Both the position numbers and the translations under genes were made by a program. From positions 71,763,681-71,827,680 of the forward strand of contig CM055315.2 in assembly GCA_029255685.2 (NCBI GenBank): a DNA stretch of 64,000 bases. The letters are read 5' to 3'. The notes below the pieces were generated by a model. The model saw nothing but the letters and a program-made list of their open reading frames with translations, was not told the origin of the DNA and did not search any database. Shown here piece after piece: positions 1-9,710 of this stretch. Position 1 is the first letter of the stretch; each line of letters starts with the position of its first letter. This DNA comes from Silene conica (Eukaryota > Streptophyta > Magnoliopsida > Caryophyllales > Caryophyllaceae).

Positions 1-2
1 GT

Positions 3-191
3 GCTAGCAACCGGCAGGGTGGATGGTCGGGCCCTGGGGAGCCAAATGTGGGAGTCAGCTGGACAACCACGGTCGGTGGGATTTTGGGGAGGTACCCGGT
101 TATGGGGGAGGTACGATTGCATCAGGTACGATGGCCGATCAGGGATGACAGGTTGACGACGACATCTCGCGATGTTGGGGAAGATGTGTGA
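3..191 (+). pseudogene. ATHILA ORF1-like gene, 3' tail
   Basis: An open frame enters from the window edge and stops at 191. It is the same sequence as the last part of the frame ending at 34285 in the right copy, where it follows an ATHILA ORF1-like region. The tail itself is glycine- and tryptophan-rich and has no domain that I recognise. The rest of this copy lies outside the window. It could be untranslated sequence; the link to ATHILA rests only on the right copy. Confidence 0.4.
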
Positions 192-438
192 GCTGCAATC
201 GTGATGATGCGAGACTAGTGACCATTCAGATTCTTATAGTTTTTTAGACTTGTTGGCCATGGCATGTTGAACTTGGTTCCATTAAAATAATCTTACCGCA
301 TGTAGCGGGGACTCGTGAACTAGGCCTTAGGGCCACTCTGCAAATTTTTTTCTTTTTATTAGTGATGCTTCCGTTTATGTGAAAGATTTACCAAAAGAAT
401 GCTGGTTCTGTCCGTGGAACTTGGTAGAGTAACTTTCA

Positions 439-507
439 CTCGGCCGAGCAAGAGGGACTCGACCTAGTAGATTCAACTCGGCCGAGTAACTATAACTCGA
501 CCGAGTA
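439..507. repeat. Palindrome array, 19-bp spacing
   Basis: Four copies of a CTCGGCCGAG-type palindrome (two exact, two variants CTCGACCTAG and CTCGACCGAG) have cores starting at 441, 460, 479 and 498, exactly 19 bp apart. The spacers differ in sequence. The array is also present in the duplicated copy (cores from about 34535). Confidence 0.85.
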
Positions 508-848
508 AGGCCCAATTTGGTGAGTGTGCGTAGTTGGTTTGTATCTAAATGTCTCTATCTCTGCGATGATGGGGGAAACAGACTTGGTTAGTCAACTTCG
601 GGGACAAAGTTCCTTTTTGAGGGGTAGATACCTTATGTTGTATGATGTAACAAGTGTTATCATGTGGTAGTATGCGGTCATCACGTGTGTGGCACGTGAT
701 CCATATGATGTATATTGTGTATTCCGTAGACAAGTGCATAGTGTTGATTACGGAGAAGGCATACTGTGATTGAGTAAAATGATGGCGAACTAGAAAATGA
801 GGTTTTGAGAGGTATGGAGCAGAAATTCCTTTGAGCAGCAGTGGGTAG

Positions 849-990
849 CTCGATCGAGTGAAAATGCATTCGATCGAATGGAAAAATACTCGATCGAATA
901 GCAAGGAACTCGATCGAACATATTTCAGTTGGACTTACACGATCGAGCGATAAATATGCTCGATCAAAGCGAGAATCACTCGATCGAGCA
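849..990. repeat. CTCGATCGAG palindrome array, about 20-bp spacing
   Basis: Seven copies of CTCGATCGAG or close variants (for example TTCGATCGAA) have cores at 851, 871, 891, 911, 940, 961 and 981. Spacings are 20, 20, 20, 29, 21 and 20 bp. Spacers are unrelated, so only the palindrome and the distance are conserved. A second copy is at about 34943-35084. Confidence 0.9.
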
Positions 991-1111
991 GGCGACAGTT
1001 GTGAGCCTGCGACAGAAGTATAAGGAGAAGCCCTATGTTGAGTAATATATTAGAATATGTTTAATATATGTTTTATGTTTTAATGATTTTTTTTTTTGGT
1101 TTCAACCGGGG

Positions 1112-2362
1112 TGTCCACCGTCGACAACAGTGTATTTTAATGATGACAAGTCTAGCTGATATGTTTTATATACTCGTACGCGTAATCGTGTGTTAAGTGT
1201 ATAGTTACCAATAAAATGAAGATCTCGTCAATCAACATAAATCCAAAAGAGTTTTCTACTTGAAGAAGATTCAAGTTATTAGTCAAGCTTAGACTAATCA
1301 AAGATTGATGAAAGATCATAAGCTCCTTTCAAGTTTTTCTGAAGATTAATAAGAATAGACGTCAAGTAACGGAATCATATTTAGTTGGAACGTTATTAGC
1401 CGAAGTTATAGCTTATTGTTATAACTTTGGTAAGTAACATGTTCAAAGTTATATTTCGCAGCTATAACTCCATGAACCAACAAGAAATGCACGGAACAAG
1501 AAATGCACGGAATTGTGTTTATGTTAACGAGGGTTATTGTTGTGTTGTTGTCAAATATTGAATTAGTAATCTTAAACGGTTTTTATAGAATAAAATGTTC
1601 TATGATTAAAAGGATTAAAAATAATTATCTTATGAGTTAATTATTTATCCTAATATACTAAGGATTTTATTCTAACCGAAATTGTCAATATTCAAACAAT
1701 CTAGAAAGTCGTGTAGACGGTTGTGACCGTGAGGTGTCACGATTCTCTTAATTGTTTTTAGGCCAATTTAAGTAAATATTATTTGTTTATTTAAATACCT
1801 TAAACAAACTAGATTTTGGTAAAAGATATAATTTATTATATCTTGACAAGAATTAGGAGTTTGATTTTAAATAGGATGTTATGTTTTATGATATAAGATC
1901 TTTCCTAAATTAAATAGGTTTAGGAAGTTAGTCTTATATTTAAATATAACAATATCTTATGTAATATTTCCTAATTTAATTAAGATTAGTTTTAGAATAT
2001 TACCTAGAGCAAGAATTCTAGTTAAAGTAATATTCCTAAGACATCTAGGGTTTGGAATAAACCTAGATCTAATTCACTATAAATAAGGACATTTATAACA
2101 CATTAACTACTTACGAAAAACACACGTAATACACGCATACCTCAAGAGAAACGCAACCTCACGTTGGTTTTGTCAATCGTGCTTAAAACTGTCATATTCC
2201 GTCACAAGACTGCTAGTGATTGAAGATTGTTCTTATTCGTTCAAGAACGTTGAACACAAGAACTCGTTGAAGACTTATCTTATTTACGTAAGATAGTTTG
2301 AATACTTTACGGTACTCGTTGTATTCAAGTATTTCACGGTACTTGGAATAGCTAGGTATTTT
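1112..2362 (+). mobile_element. Copia-X LTR, truncated by Copia-Y
   Basis: AT-rich sequence beginning TGTCC that equals the first 1251 bp of the LTR at 35207-36745. It ends at the Copia-Y insertion point after GCTAGGTATTTT. The LTR start is placed at the first TG after the T-run and is tentative, because the 3' LTR of Copia-X is not in the window. It contains several inverted repeats, for example arms at 1400-1410 and 1420-1430. Confidence 0.65.
2077..2085 (+). promoter_or_regulatory. TATA box of Copia-X LTR
   Basis: CTATAAATA followed by an AC-rich stretch, a typical plant LTR core promoter. The same motif is at 36172-36180 in the intact LTR. Confidence 0.6.
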
Positions 2363-3355
2363 TGTTGGGGCTGGTGTCCTTGACAATTAAGTACAATGAC
2401 TTATTAAATCTCTTTAAGGATCACAAGGGCATACTTTTGTATTATTACCAGTTGATCCACGTTTATCAATAACGGTTGGCTTGCTAGATAAGTTTGACGT
2501 TATTGTCATACGGATGGCGGTGATCAACTGGTCCCTATACGTCACACCTATAGGACACGTTTGAGAGATGTGAAGGTATGAAAATACAATCACATTTATG
2601 CCGGATATGACTAAACAGTTAGTCAGAGGTATTGACTATTAAATTAGTCAATAAGATGTTGAGATTATTATTTAATACGGATTAAATAATTTTAGCTAAT
2701 ACGGATTGCATGATTAATTCGTAAAATTAAATATAAACGGTTATATTTAATTAAATATTGTATTCGCGTATTAATATAAACAGTTATATTAATTTGGGTA
2801 ATTATACAATATCGTAATTTTATCAGACCATTATTAATACATCGACTACATTAATATCTGATAACACGTATACGATTTATAATAAAAATCCCGAGAATAA
2901 CTTATAGCTAAATGGGTTGAATCACGCAAAGGAATAAGGTAAGAGTGGAAAAACCTCACCCTTACCAAAAGACCATTCGGCCGACCCTATGGCTACATAA
3001 GGAGAGTCTTTCTCCTTATGTCAGACACTGGTGATTTATTATTCTCACAATTAGGGTTTTGAGAACATTCTTTTACCAAAACTCAGATCTCACATCTAAA
3101 ACCTCAAAAGGCTCTCCCCATATTGCAAGGCAATTGGAAAGTATTTTCTAGCACACGCGGCCACGTCTCATTCTAAGTCTTGGGTGCAAGTTATAGGAGG
3201 GAATTTGTGTTAATTCCTGTTCTTAGGCCTTTCGCACAAGGACCAAAGGTTGATTTCTTTTTCATGCTTTTTATTAACTTATGACTATAATCACAACTGT
3301 ATTTTTTCATTATAATCCTGCAAGTTTAGGGTGAATACATGTTATATTCCCCACA
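2363..3355 (+). repeat. Copia-Y LTR 1 (993 bp)
   Basis: Starts TGTTGGGGCTGG and ends CCCCACA directly before the primer site. Nearly identical to LTR 2 (I noticed one substitution, A for G near 3137). It contains perfect hairpins with ACGG or ACAG loops (2505-2518, 2667-2690, 2725-2752, 2770-2793) and an 11-bp hairpin at 2995-3021. Confidence 0.95.
2995..3021 (+). other. Conserved LTR hairpin with covariation
   Basis: Left arm ACATAAGGAGA (2995-3005), five-base loop, right arm TCTCCTTATGT (3011-3021). The diverged LTR at 58421-58447 has left arm ACAAAAGGAGA and right arm TCTCCTTTTGT, again with a five-base loop: a change on one side is matched on the other. This suggests a structure kept at the RNA or DNA level. 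Confidence 0.75.
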
Positions 3356-3357
3356 AG

Positions 3358-3373
3358 TGGTATCAGAGCCAGG
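3358..3373 (+). promoter_or_regulatory. Primer-binding site, tRNA-iMet type
   Basis: TGGTATCAGAGCCAGG lies two bases after the LTR end and complements 16 bases of the 3' end of plant initiator tRNA-Met. It primes minus-strand DNA synthesis. Confidence 0.9.
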
Positions 3374-3593
3374 CCATGAAAATTTTACCTTTGTGTTTTT
3401 CGTAAGTTTTAAAACCTGAAAAATCGTCTTCTGCCGCTAAGTCGGTCGATCGACCCCCCGTTGCGGTCGGTCGACCGCCTCCTGCGTGTTTTTCTGTTTC
3501 GACAGTTTATCTTTTGTGAGAAATCGTGTTCAGAAACTCGGTTTCGAGTTTTGTGGTCGGTCGACCTGTTTTTCGGGTCGGTCGACCATTCTG

Positions 3594-3624
<31 letters not shown>

Positions 3625-5021
3625 TCGTCAGGTTGTCGGTAGACCTGTTTTTTTGGGTCGGTAGACCACCCCTGTAACAGACTCGTTTTTTTTCCGAAAA
3701 TAACATATTTTATTTTCACATGGCCTTTAGTAATATATTATATACGGAAATAGTATATTATTAATTTTGTGAAACGGTTCACCCTCGTTTGATACATATT
3801 ATTTTAAAACGGTTTAAAATAATAGGATTATAAACTTATTAAAATTAAAGTGGTTAAAACGGTATAATCACATAATTTTAATCCTAAAAGGTGGTTTGGT
3901 AAAAATTTGTTAATCATAATAACAGTATTATGTCATGTATGAATTTTAATTTAGTTGATGCATTTTATTTATCGTCTTGTTGAATGTCTAATGAATGCTT
4001 TCAATAACGTATTTAATTTTGCAAACGGTTGTAACTTAGTGTGGCCTTAGAAGATTGTGTCACCGTAATGATGGGACACAGTCTTGCTTGTAATCTTGAG
4101 ATCTTGAATCTCCGTTTTGGGTTTTTGCCATGTAATTACTTTTGTATTTAAATTAGAATGTATCTAGGACTACTTTTGTAATTTAAATTAGTAATTTTGT
4201 GAAGACCAAAGACAAGACGGAGACCGGATGCTCACTCCCGCTGCAAGGACCAAGATGGAACATCAAGACAAGCTTCTAGGGTCCAACGGTGGATTCCAAG
4301 TTGTTTTATGTTTATTTTGGTAGGATAGGCCACACTAGGACTTTTTATTTACGTTTATTGCTTTCATTTTATGCTTTCATCGATAATAGCTTGCATCATA
4401 TTCCGCCTAAAACCAAACCACCTATATCATGCCTGAAAACTGACTCATGTAGAGGTTACGCGTTAGTTTTCTGTGACAATACAGATGTCACATGTCATTT
4501 GCAAAGCCATCACTTTATTTAATTCATTCACGCATATGCTAGATATTAGTTCACTTAATATGAATAAATAAAAGTTGATGGGGTCTTCCTCGTATAACCA
4601 AAAATTGAGACTAGTCTTTATAAATCAGCCTCCCATGAATCCCTTCTTCGTCGGTAGGCATAATATGACCCCTTCTACGTCGGGTAAGTGGGAACAGATG
4701 ATTTATTTTATCTCAACATCATGGTCACTCGATAATATCTAGTGACTGAGATGGACTAATAGATAGGATATACGGAAATCTATCGACCAAGAGTTCCAAC
4801 GATTGGAATTAGCCAAACTGTGGGCTTATCAATATACGGAAATTGAGTCTTGGGATCGTTTATATAATTCTTGAGGGAGATCAATTATATAAATCCATGA
4901 GTCTACGAGTTTAAATTCAATTTAATATAGACTTAAATCACAACAATAAGTTGCTTATATGGTTTTGTTTTATCTTCTTTTCAGTCTAGAACACGTTCAA
5001 TTAAACTGCTGTATAACTAAA
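3374..5021 (+). other. Copia-Y leader, unit 1
   Basis: A 1.65-kb untranslated leader. It holds pairs of GGTCGACC-type palindromes (3444-3455, 3468-3477, 3559-3566, 3580-3587, and GGTAGACC at 3638-3645 and 3660-3667), a 28-base A-run (3597-3624), ACGG or ACAG hairpins (3769-3782, 3797-3824, 3915-3932) and a candidate intron. A 77-codon upstream ORF (4289-4522) is open in the array units but broken in the copy at 63024, so I do not call it a gene. Confidence 0.7.
4684..4984 (+). other. Putative leader intron, unit 1
   Basis: A strong donor (GG before GTAAGTG) and a strong acceptor (pyrimidine-rich tract ending TTCTTTTCAG) enclose 301 bp and end 37 bp before the gag start. Both sites are kept in every copy: 12031-12331, 19390-19690, 26758-27057 and 63419-63718. 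Splicing would remove an upstream ATG at 4959. Confidence 0.45.
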
Positions 5022-8000
5022 ATGGCTGGTGAAGACCCAATGCCAAGTGCCAAGCTAGCACGTGAATCCTGGCTAAAAGCCTTCATGGACTCCATGAATC
5101 AGTCCACAAGACTGAGGAATGATGGGTCAAACTTCTCTGACTGGGAGGCAGCACTACGGAATGCTGCCATTGCTGACAGAAAGCTAAAGTATTTAACTGA
5201 GCCCATTCCGGCACACCCAGGAACTGGAGCTAGAGCCAACGATGTTCGCGCTCATAGCGACTTCGTCATGGAAGCGGGTGCGATAAAGAACGTACTCATC
5301 TATGCAATGGAATCAAATTTGCAAAGACGCTTCATATCCCATGGTGCAAACAAGATTTTCACCACGCTCTCTAACGAATTCTCCAAAGCTCCGAGAATCG
5401 TTTCTTATGAGCATACCTGTCGCTTCTTTGAGGCGAAACTCCAGAAGGGCCAAGCTGTTAGCCCACATATTCTCAACATGATTGAGAATATCGAGAAACT
5501 GGAGACCCTTAACTGCAAGATCAGTGAGAACATTATCGTTGATCGTATGCTTCACTCGCTTCATGATGGGTTCACCCTCTTTAGGGCCAACTACTACATG
5601 AACGACATGAAGAAGACTCCTCATGAGCTCCACTCCCTTCTCGTACAGACTGAGAAGGATCTGAAATTAAGTGGGAGCATGAAGCAGGATGTTCTCATGA
5701 TCTCCAGTAAGGGAAAGGGTAAAGGGAAGGCTAAAGCTCAGGGCGACCTAGCAGTAGGTAAGCCCAGGTTCAAGAAACCAGGATTTACTAAGAGTGGGCC
5801 AGGTGAGTCAAGCAACTCACAGGGCAAGACAAAGAGCAAGGATACTAGCATGGAATGTCACCATTGCCACAAGACTGGGCATTGGAGGCGCTCCTGCCCC
5901 GTGTATCGGGAGGACATTAAAGCAGGCCGCGTTACTCCTGTTGGTATGTCTTCTTCTTCTTTTATTCACATGATTGAGATTAACCACGCAAGTTGCGGAA
6001 CTTGGGTACTTGATACTGGTTGTGGTTCTCATCTATGTAATCATGTGCAGGGCCTCCGAAACCAAGAACCCCTAATCAAGGGTGAGGTGGACCTGCGTTT
6101 CGGGAATGGAGCACGTGTGGCTGCAGTCTCGAAGGGAACATACGTGATCCAGCTTCCAAGTGGATTCGAGTTATTTTTATATAACTGTTATTATGTTCCT
6201 AGTTTGTCCAAAAACATTATTTCAGTTTCTGCGCTTGACAAACTCGGCTTTTCATTTGTAATAGAGAATAATAGCTGTATTTTCTCCTTACACAATATGA
6301 TTTATGGCAAGGCAGTTTCCATGAATGGAATTTATGTTTTAGATCAAACCACCGAGATATTACATGTGAATAATAAAAGGTTAAAGGTAGGTGACAAAGA
6401 TCAAACTTACTTATGGCATTGTCGTATGGGACACATAAATGAGAAACGCGTAAAACAGCTCATACAGAACGGAGCTATCTCGCCCTTTGATTTCGAATCA
6501 TATGGCACGTGTGAATCATGTCTCATCGGCAAGATGACTCGTATTTCCTTCAAAGGTGTTGGAATGCGCGCTGCCGACCTATTAGGACTCATACATACGG
6601 ACGTATGTGGCCCTATGTCGATCAACGCACGAGAAGGCTATAGGTATTTCATCACTTTCACGGATTATTTGAGTAGATATGGCTATGTCTACTTAATGAA
6701 GCACAAAAGTGAATCCTTTGACAAGTTCTAAGAATACCAGAATCGGGTACAGAACCAGCTGGGTAGAAAGATTAAAGCACTACGTTCTGATCGTGGTGGT
6801 GAGTATCTTTCACACGAGTTTGATCAACACCTTAAAGACTGTGGCATCGTGCTACAGTTAACTCCACCTGGAACACCACAATTAAATGGTGTGTCCGAAC
6901 GGAGAAATCGGACTTTACTTGATATGGTTCGATCCATGATGAGTCACACCGTTGTGCCTGATTCATTGTGGGGCTATGCTCTTTTGTCGGCCGCTCTAAT
7001 TCTTAACCGAAGTCCGTCTAAAGCTGTTGCAAGTCTCCATACGAATTATGGAAGGGAACGGTCCCTAACTTGTCCTTTATTCGGGTTTGGGGCTGCGAGG
7101 CTTATGTCAAGTGGAGACACGAGGATAAGCTCGGCCCGCGATCGGTCAAGACATACTTTATAGTCTATCCAAAGGGAACTTTTGGTCATTACTTCTACTC
7201 GCCAACCGAACAACGTGTTTTTGTTGCGGCTAGTGCGACGTTCTTAGAGAAAGAATTTCTCGAGAACAAGTCGAGTAATAGAACCTTCGAGTTATCGGAG
7301 GTTCAAGAACCAACTGCCGAGCAACCATTGGAGGAAACAGTTCCTTCAACCGAGGCTGCGGTAGATATTCCTGAGGAACCTAGGAGGTCGGGAAGAGTCT
7401 CTATTCCTCTGGACAGATACATTGGTATGGTCGAGGAACATGATACAGATGACGTCTTACTCCTAGAGGGTAATGAACCTACAACCTTTAAAGGTGCCAT
7501 GACTAGTTCTGACTCAAAGCTATGGCTAGAAGCCATGCAATCCGAGATGGACTCCATGTATGAGAACAACGTGTGGGATCTTGTGGACCTACCTGCAAAG
7601 GTACGTCCCCTTCAATGCAAATGGCTTTACAAGATAAAGCATGCCGTGGAAGGACAACAAGATATCCACAAGGCTAGACTAGTTGCTAAAGGTTTCACTC
7701 AAGTGCCAGGCTTGCACTATGATGAGATCTTTGCACCCGTAGTCATGCTACGTTCCATTCGGATTATCTTAGCGATCGCCGCATTTCATGATTATGAAAT
7801 ATGGCAAATGGACGTAAAAACCGCCTTCTTAAACGGTTATTTGGAAGAAGAGTTGTACATGCTACAACCCGAGGGTTTTATCGATCCAGCACATCCTAAG
7901 AAAGTTTGCAAGCTTAAGCGTTCCATCTATGGACTTAAGCAAGCATCGCGGAGTTGGAATCATCGATTCGACCAAGTGATAAAAGAGAATGGGTTCATTC

Positions 8001-8719
8001 GATCAGTCGAGGAACCATGTCTCTATATCAAGTCGAGTGGGAGCAAGATTGTATTCCTAGTACTGTATGTCGATGACATACTCTTGATTGGGAATGACAT
8101 ACCTCTCTTATCTTCGGTTAAAGCATGGTTGAAAAACCATTTCCAGATGAAAGATCTGGGAGAGGCACAAAGAATTTTGGGCATCCGTATATACAGGGAT
8201 AGATCACGACGGATGTTGTCTCTCAGTCAGGAGTCTTATATAGATAAAATTCTAGAGAGATTCAGCATGACGAACTCCAAGAAGGGGTTCCTTCCTATGA
8301 CTCCTGGGCTTCACTTGAGCAAGACTCAAGAAGCTAAGTCACTGGAAGAAAAAGAGCGCATGAGTCGGATTCCTTATGCTTCGGCAATAGGATCGATCAT
8401 GTATGCCATGATATGCACACGTCCTGACGTCGCATATGCATTGAGTATGACAAGTCGATTCCAAGCTCATCCAAGTGAACAACACTGGATGGCCGTGAAA
8501 AACATTCTTAAGTACCTACGGAGGACTAAAGATTTGGGATTGACTTATGGAGGCGACTCAACGCTCTGCGCCACGGGTTACGCAGATGCTAGCTTCCAAA
8601 CGGATCGAGATGACTCGAAATCTCAGTCTGGATTCGTTTTTACTCTTAATGGCGCTGCTGTCAGCTGGAAAAGTTCTAAACAAAATGTTACAGCAGATTC
8701 TACTACTGAGTCCACGTAA
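5022..8719 (+). pseudogene. gag-pol: Copia-Y gag-pol, unit 1 (broken)
   Basis: Encodes a Copia polyprotein: gag of the UBN2 type, a C-X2-C-X4-H-X4-C zinc knuckle (nt about 5856-5897), aspartic protease with DTG, integrase with HHCC and DDE residues, reverse transcriptase with YVDD, and an incomplete RNase H. The start is taken at MAGEDP because a longer in-frame start at 4959 is out of frame in unit 4. Compared with unit 3, an AAA codon has become TAA at 6729-6731 inside integrase, and one base is missing near 7027, which shifts the frame; the rest reads on from 7070. The 3' end stops shortly after the RNase H TTE motif. It cannot give a full product. Confidence 0.93.
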
Positions 8720-9710
8720 AAGAAGATATTTATTGATAAGATCGCTATGGATGACAACATAGCTGATCCTCTCACAAAAGCATTACCACGTGATAAGCAT
8801 GAAGGACACATTAATTCCATGGGAATTAGATGTGTTTCTAAGTTGTAGTACTCTTTTATGAATTCATGTAATAATTCATTTTCTCGTGTACTCTATTCAA
8901 CCTTATTGTTATGATATAAAATGTTTTGTTTTTCATGTGGAATTGTACGCCAATTTTGAACACCACAAAGTGAACTGATTAACATTACATCGTTTTGGTC
9001 CTTGATTACCCACTTGAGCTGATAACTCAGGTAATCATTTTGAGACGTTGGTTGATGGTGGGTTCAACGAGCCATAAGTCACGTGGATGACTGACCAATC
9101 ACAAAGGCGATTTATACGGATATCTCGTAGGACACCCCGTGACAACGTTATGGAGTCCTAAATGTTTTATAACATTGGGTGCCTGGTCGTGGATAGGACC
9201 TCCATAGTGTTCCTTAGAGTCGAGTCTTTTGACCTTCAACTGTCTCTTGAGATTAAGACAGATTTTGGGTAACTTTGGTTTCTTTCCCACGGTCACCGTA
9301 ACAGGGGCCAAGAGGATTTTTTCTGGGTTATTTCATGCTGGGCGATATCGACAGGATTCGAGTTGAGGGAAATATCCAAACCCTTATCAGGATTTTATCA
9401 TTTCTCAGGGCCACTCGAGGAGTAGTAACTGAAATGCATGGCCATGCTCGAATACAGATTCGTTTTATCAGTTAAGTTACTCTCTAGTCGGGGAAACCAC
9501 TCTTGATACAGATCGCTTGTGTGATACGACCTTTGCGAATGCGGATTTGCAAATTGTCTTACATTGAGTGGGAGAAATTTTAAAAGGATATGAGATTCGG
9601 TTATCGCACCTACACTTGTACGGACAAGTGGGAGTTTGTTGGAGCTTGTGTCCTCCACATGTAGTGTGATAACGTCATTGCACATACCCTTGTACGGACA
9701 AGTGGGAGAT
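8720..9710 (+). other. Copia-Y 3' region, unit 1
   Basis: The first part (to about 8848) still reads as the usual end of a Copia polyprotein (NIADPLTKALP) but is separated from the frame by a stop, showing that the middle of RNase H was deleted. The rest is untranslated. It ends with two copies of a CTTGT-ACGG-ACAAG hairpin plus AGTGGGAG (9613-9634 and 9689-9708); the second is the polypurine tract in use, next to LTR 2. Confidence 0.75.
9637..9662 (+). other. Relic of an LTR start beside a second polypurine tract
   Basis: Directly after the first hairpin and AGTGGGAG, the sequence TGTTGGAGCTTGTGTCC closely resembles the true LTR start TGTTGGGGCTGGTGTCC at 9711. It looks like an old duplication of the polypurine tract and LTR edge. 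All four units keep it. Confidence 0.6.

Larger units (their letters stand above)
192..1111. other. 3' flank of ATHILA-like element, no gene
   Basis: No protein-coding signal was found. A polypurine-like stretch near 618-632 follows a 'cttcggggacaaagttcc' phrase of the kind that precedes the 3' LTR in plant Gypsy elements, so a Gypsy LTR may begin near 635-650, but its far end cannot be placed because Copia-X begins near 1112. Two palindrome arrays lie here and are listed separately. A T-run (about 1087-1097) precedes the Copia-X LTR. Confidence 0.4.
1..2362. repeat. Flank duplication, left copy
   Basis: This segment matches 34095-36457 almost base for base; by eye about ten substitutions and one extra T in a T-run separate them (about 99.6% identity). 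It holds the end of an ATHILA-like ORF, its 3' flank and most of a Copia-X LTR. The match stops exactly where Copia-Y begins (2363). In the right copy the LTR continues without interruption, so that copy is the empty site. The pair implies a recent duplication with an offset of about 34.1 kb. Confidence 0.95.

Noticed and set aside
545..904. 119-codon minus-strand ORF, also at 34639-34998
   Set aside because: Its N-terminal end is made by the palindrome array, and its composition is not protein-like.
849..990. CRISPR-like array (short repeats, regular spacing)
   Set aside because: Repeats are 10-bp palindromes with 10-bp spacers in a plant retroelement region; no cas genes.
3486..3719. ORFs across the A-run with poly-lysine or poly-phenylalanine
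   Set aside because: Products of the homopolymer tract.
4289..4522. 77-codon ORF in the leader, repeated in units 1-4
   Set aside because: Open only because the units are nearly identical; the diverged copy at 63024 has an indel and stop, and there is no domain.
4959..5021. Longer in-frame start of gag (21 extra residues)
   Set aside because: The frame is lost in unit 4 by one missing A, and this stretch contains the likely intron acceptor, so MAGEDP is the better start.
9099..9685. Minus-strand ORFs in the 3' region of each Copia-Y unit
   Set aside because: No domain, antisense to the element, and open only by shared descent.
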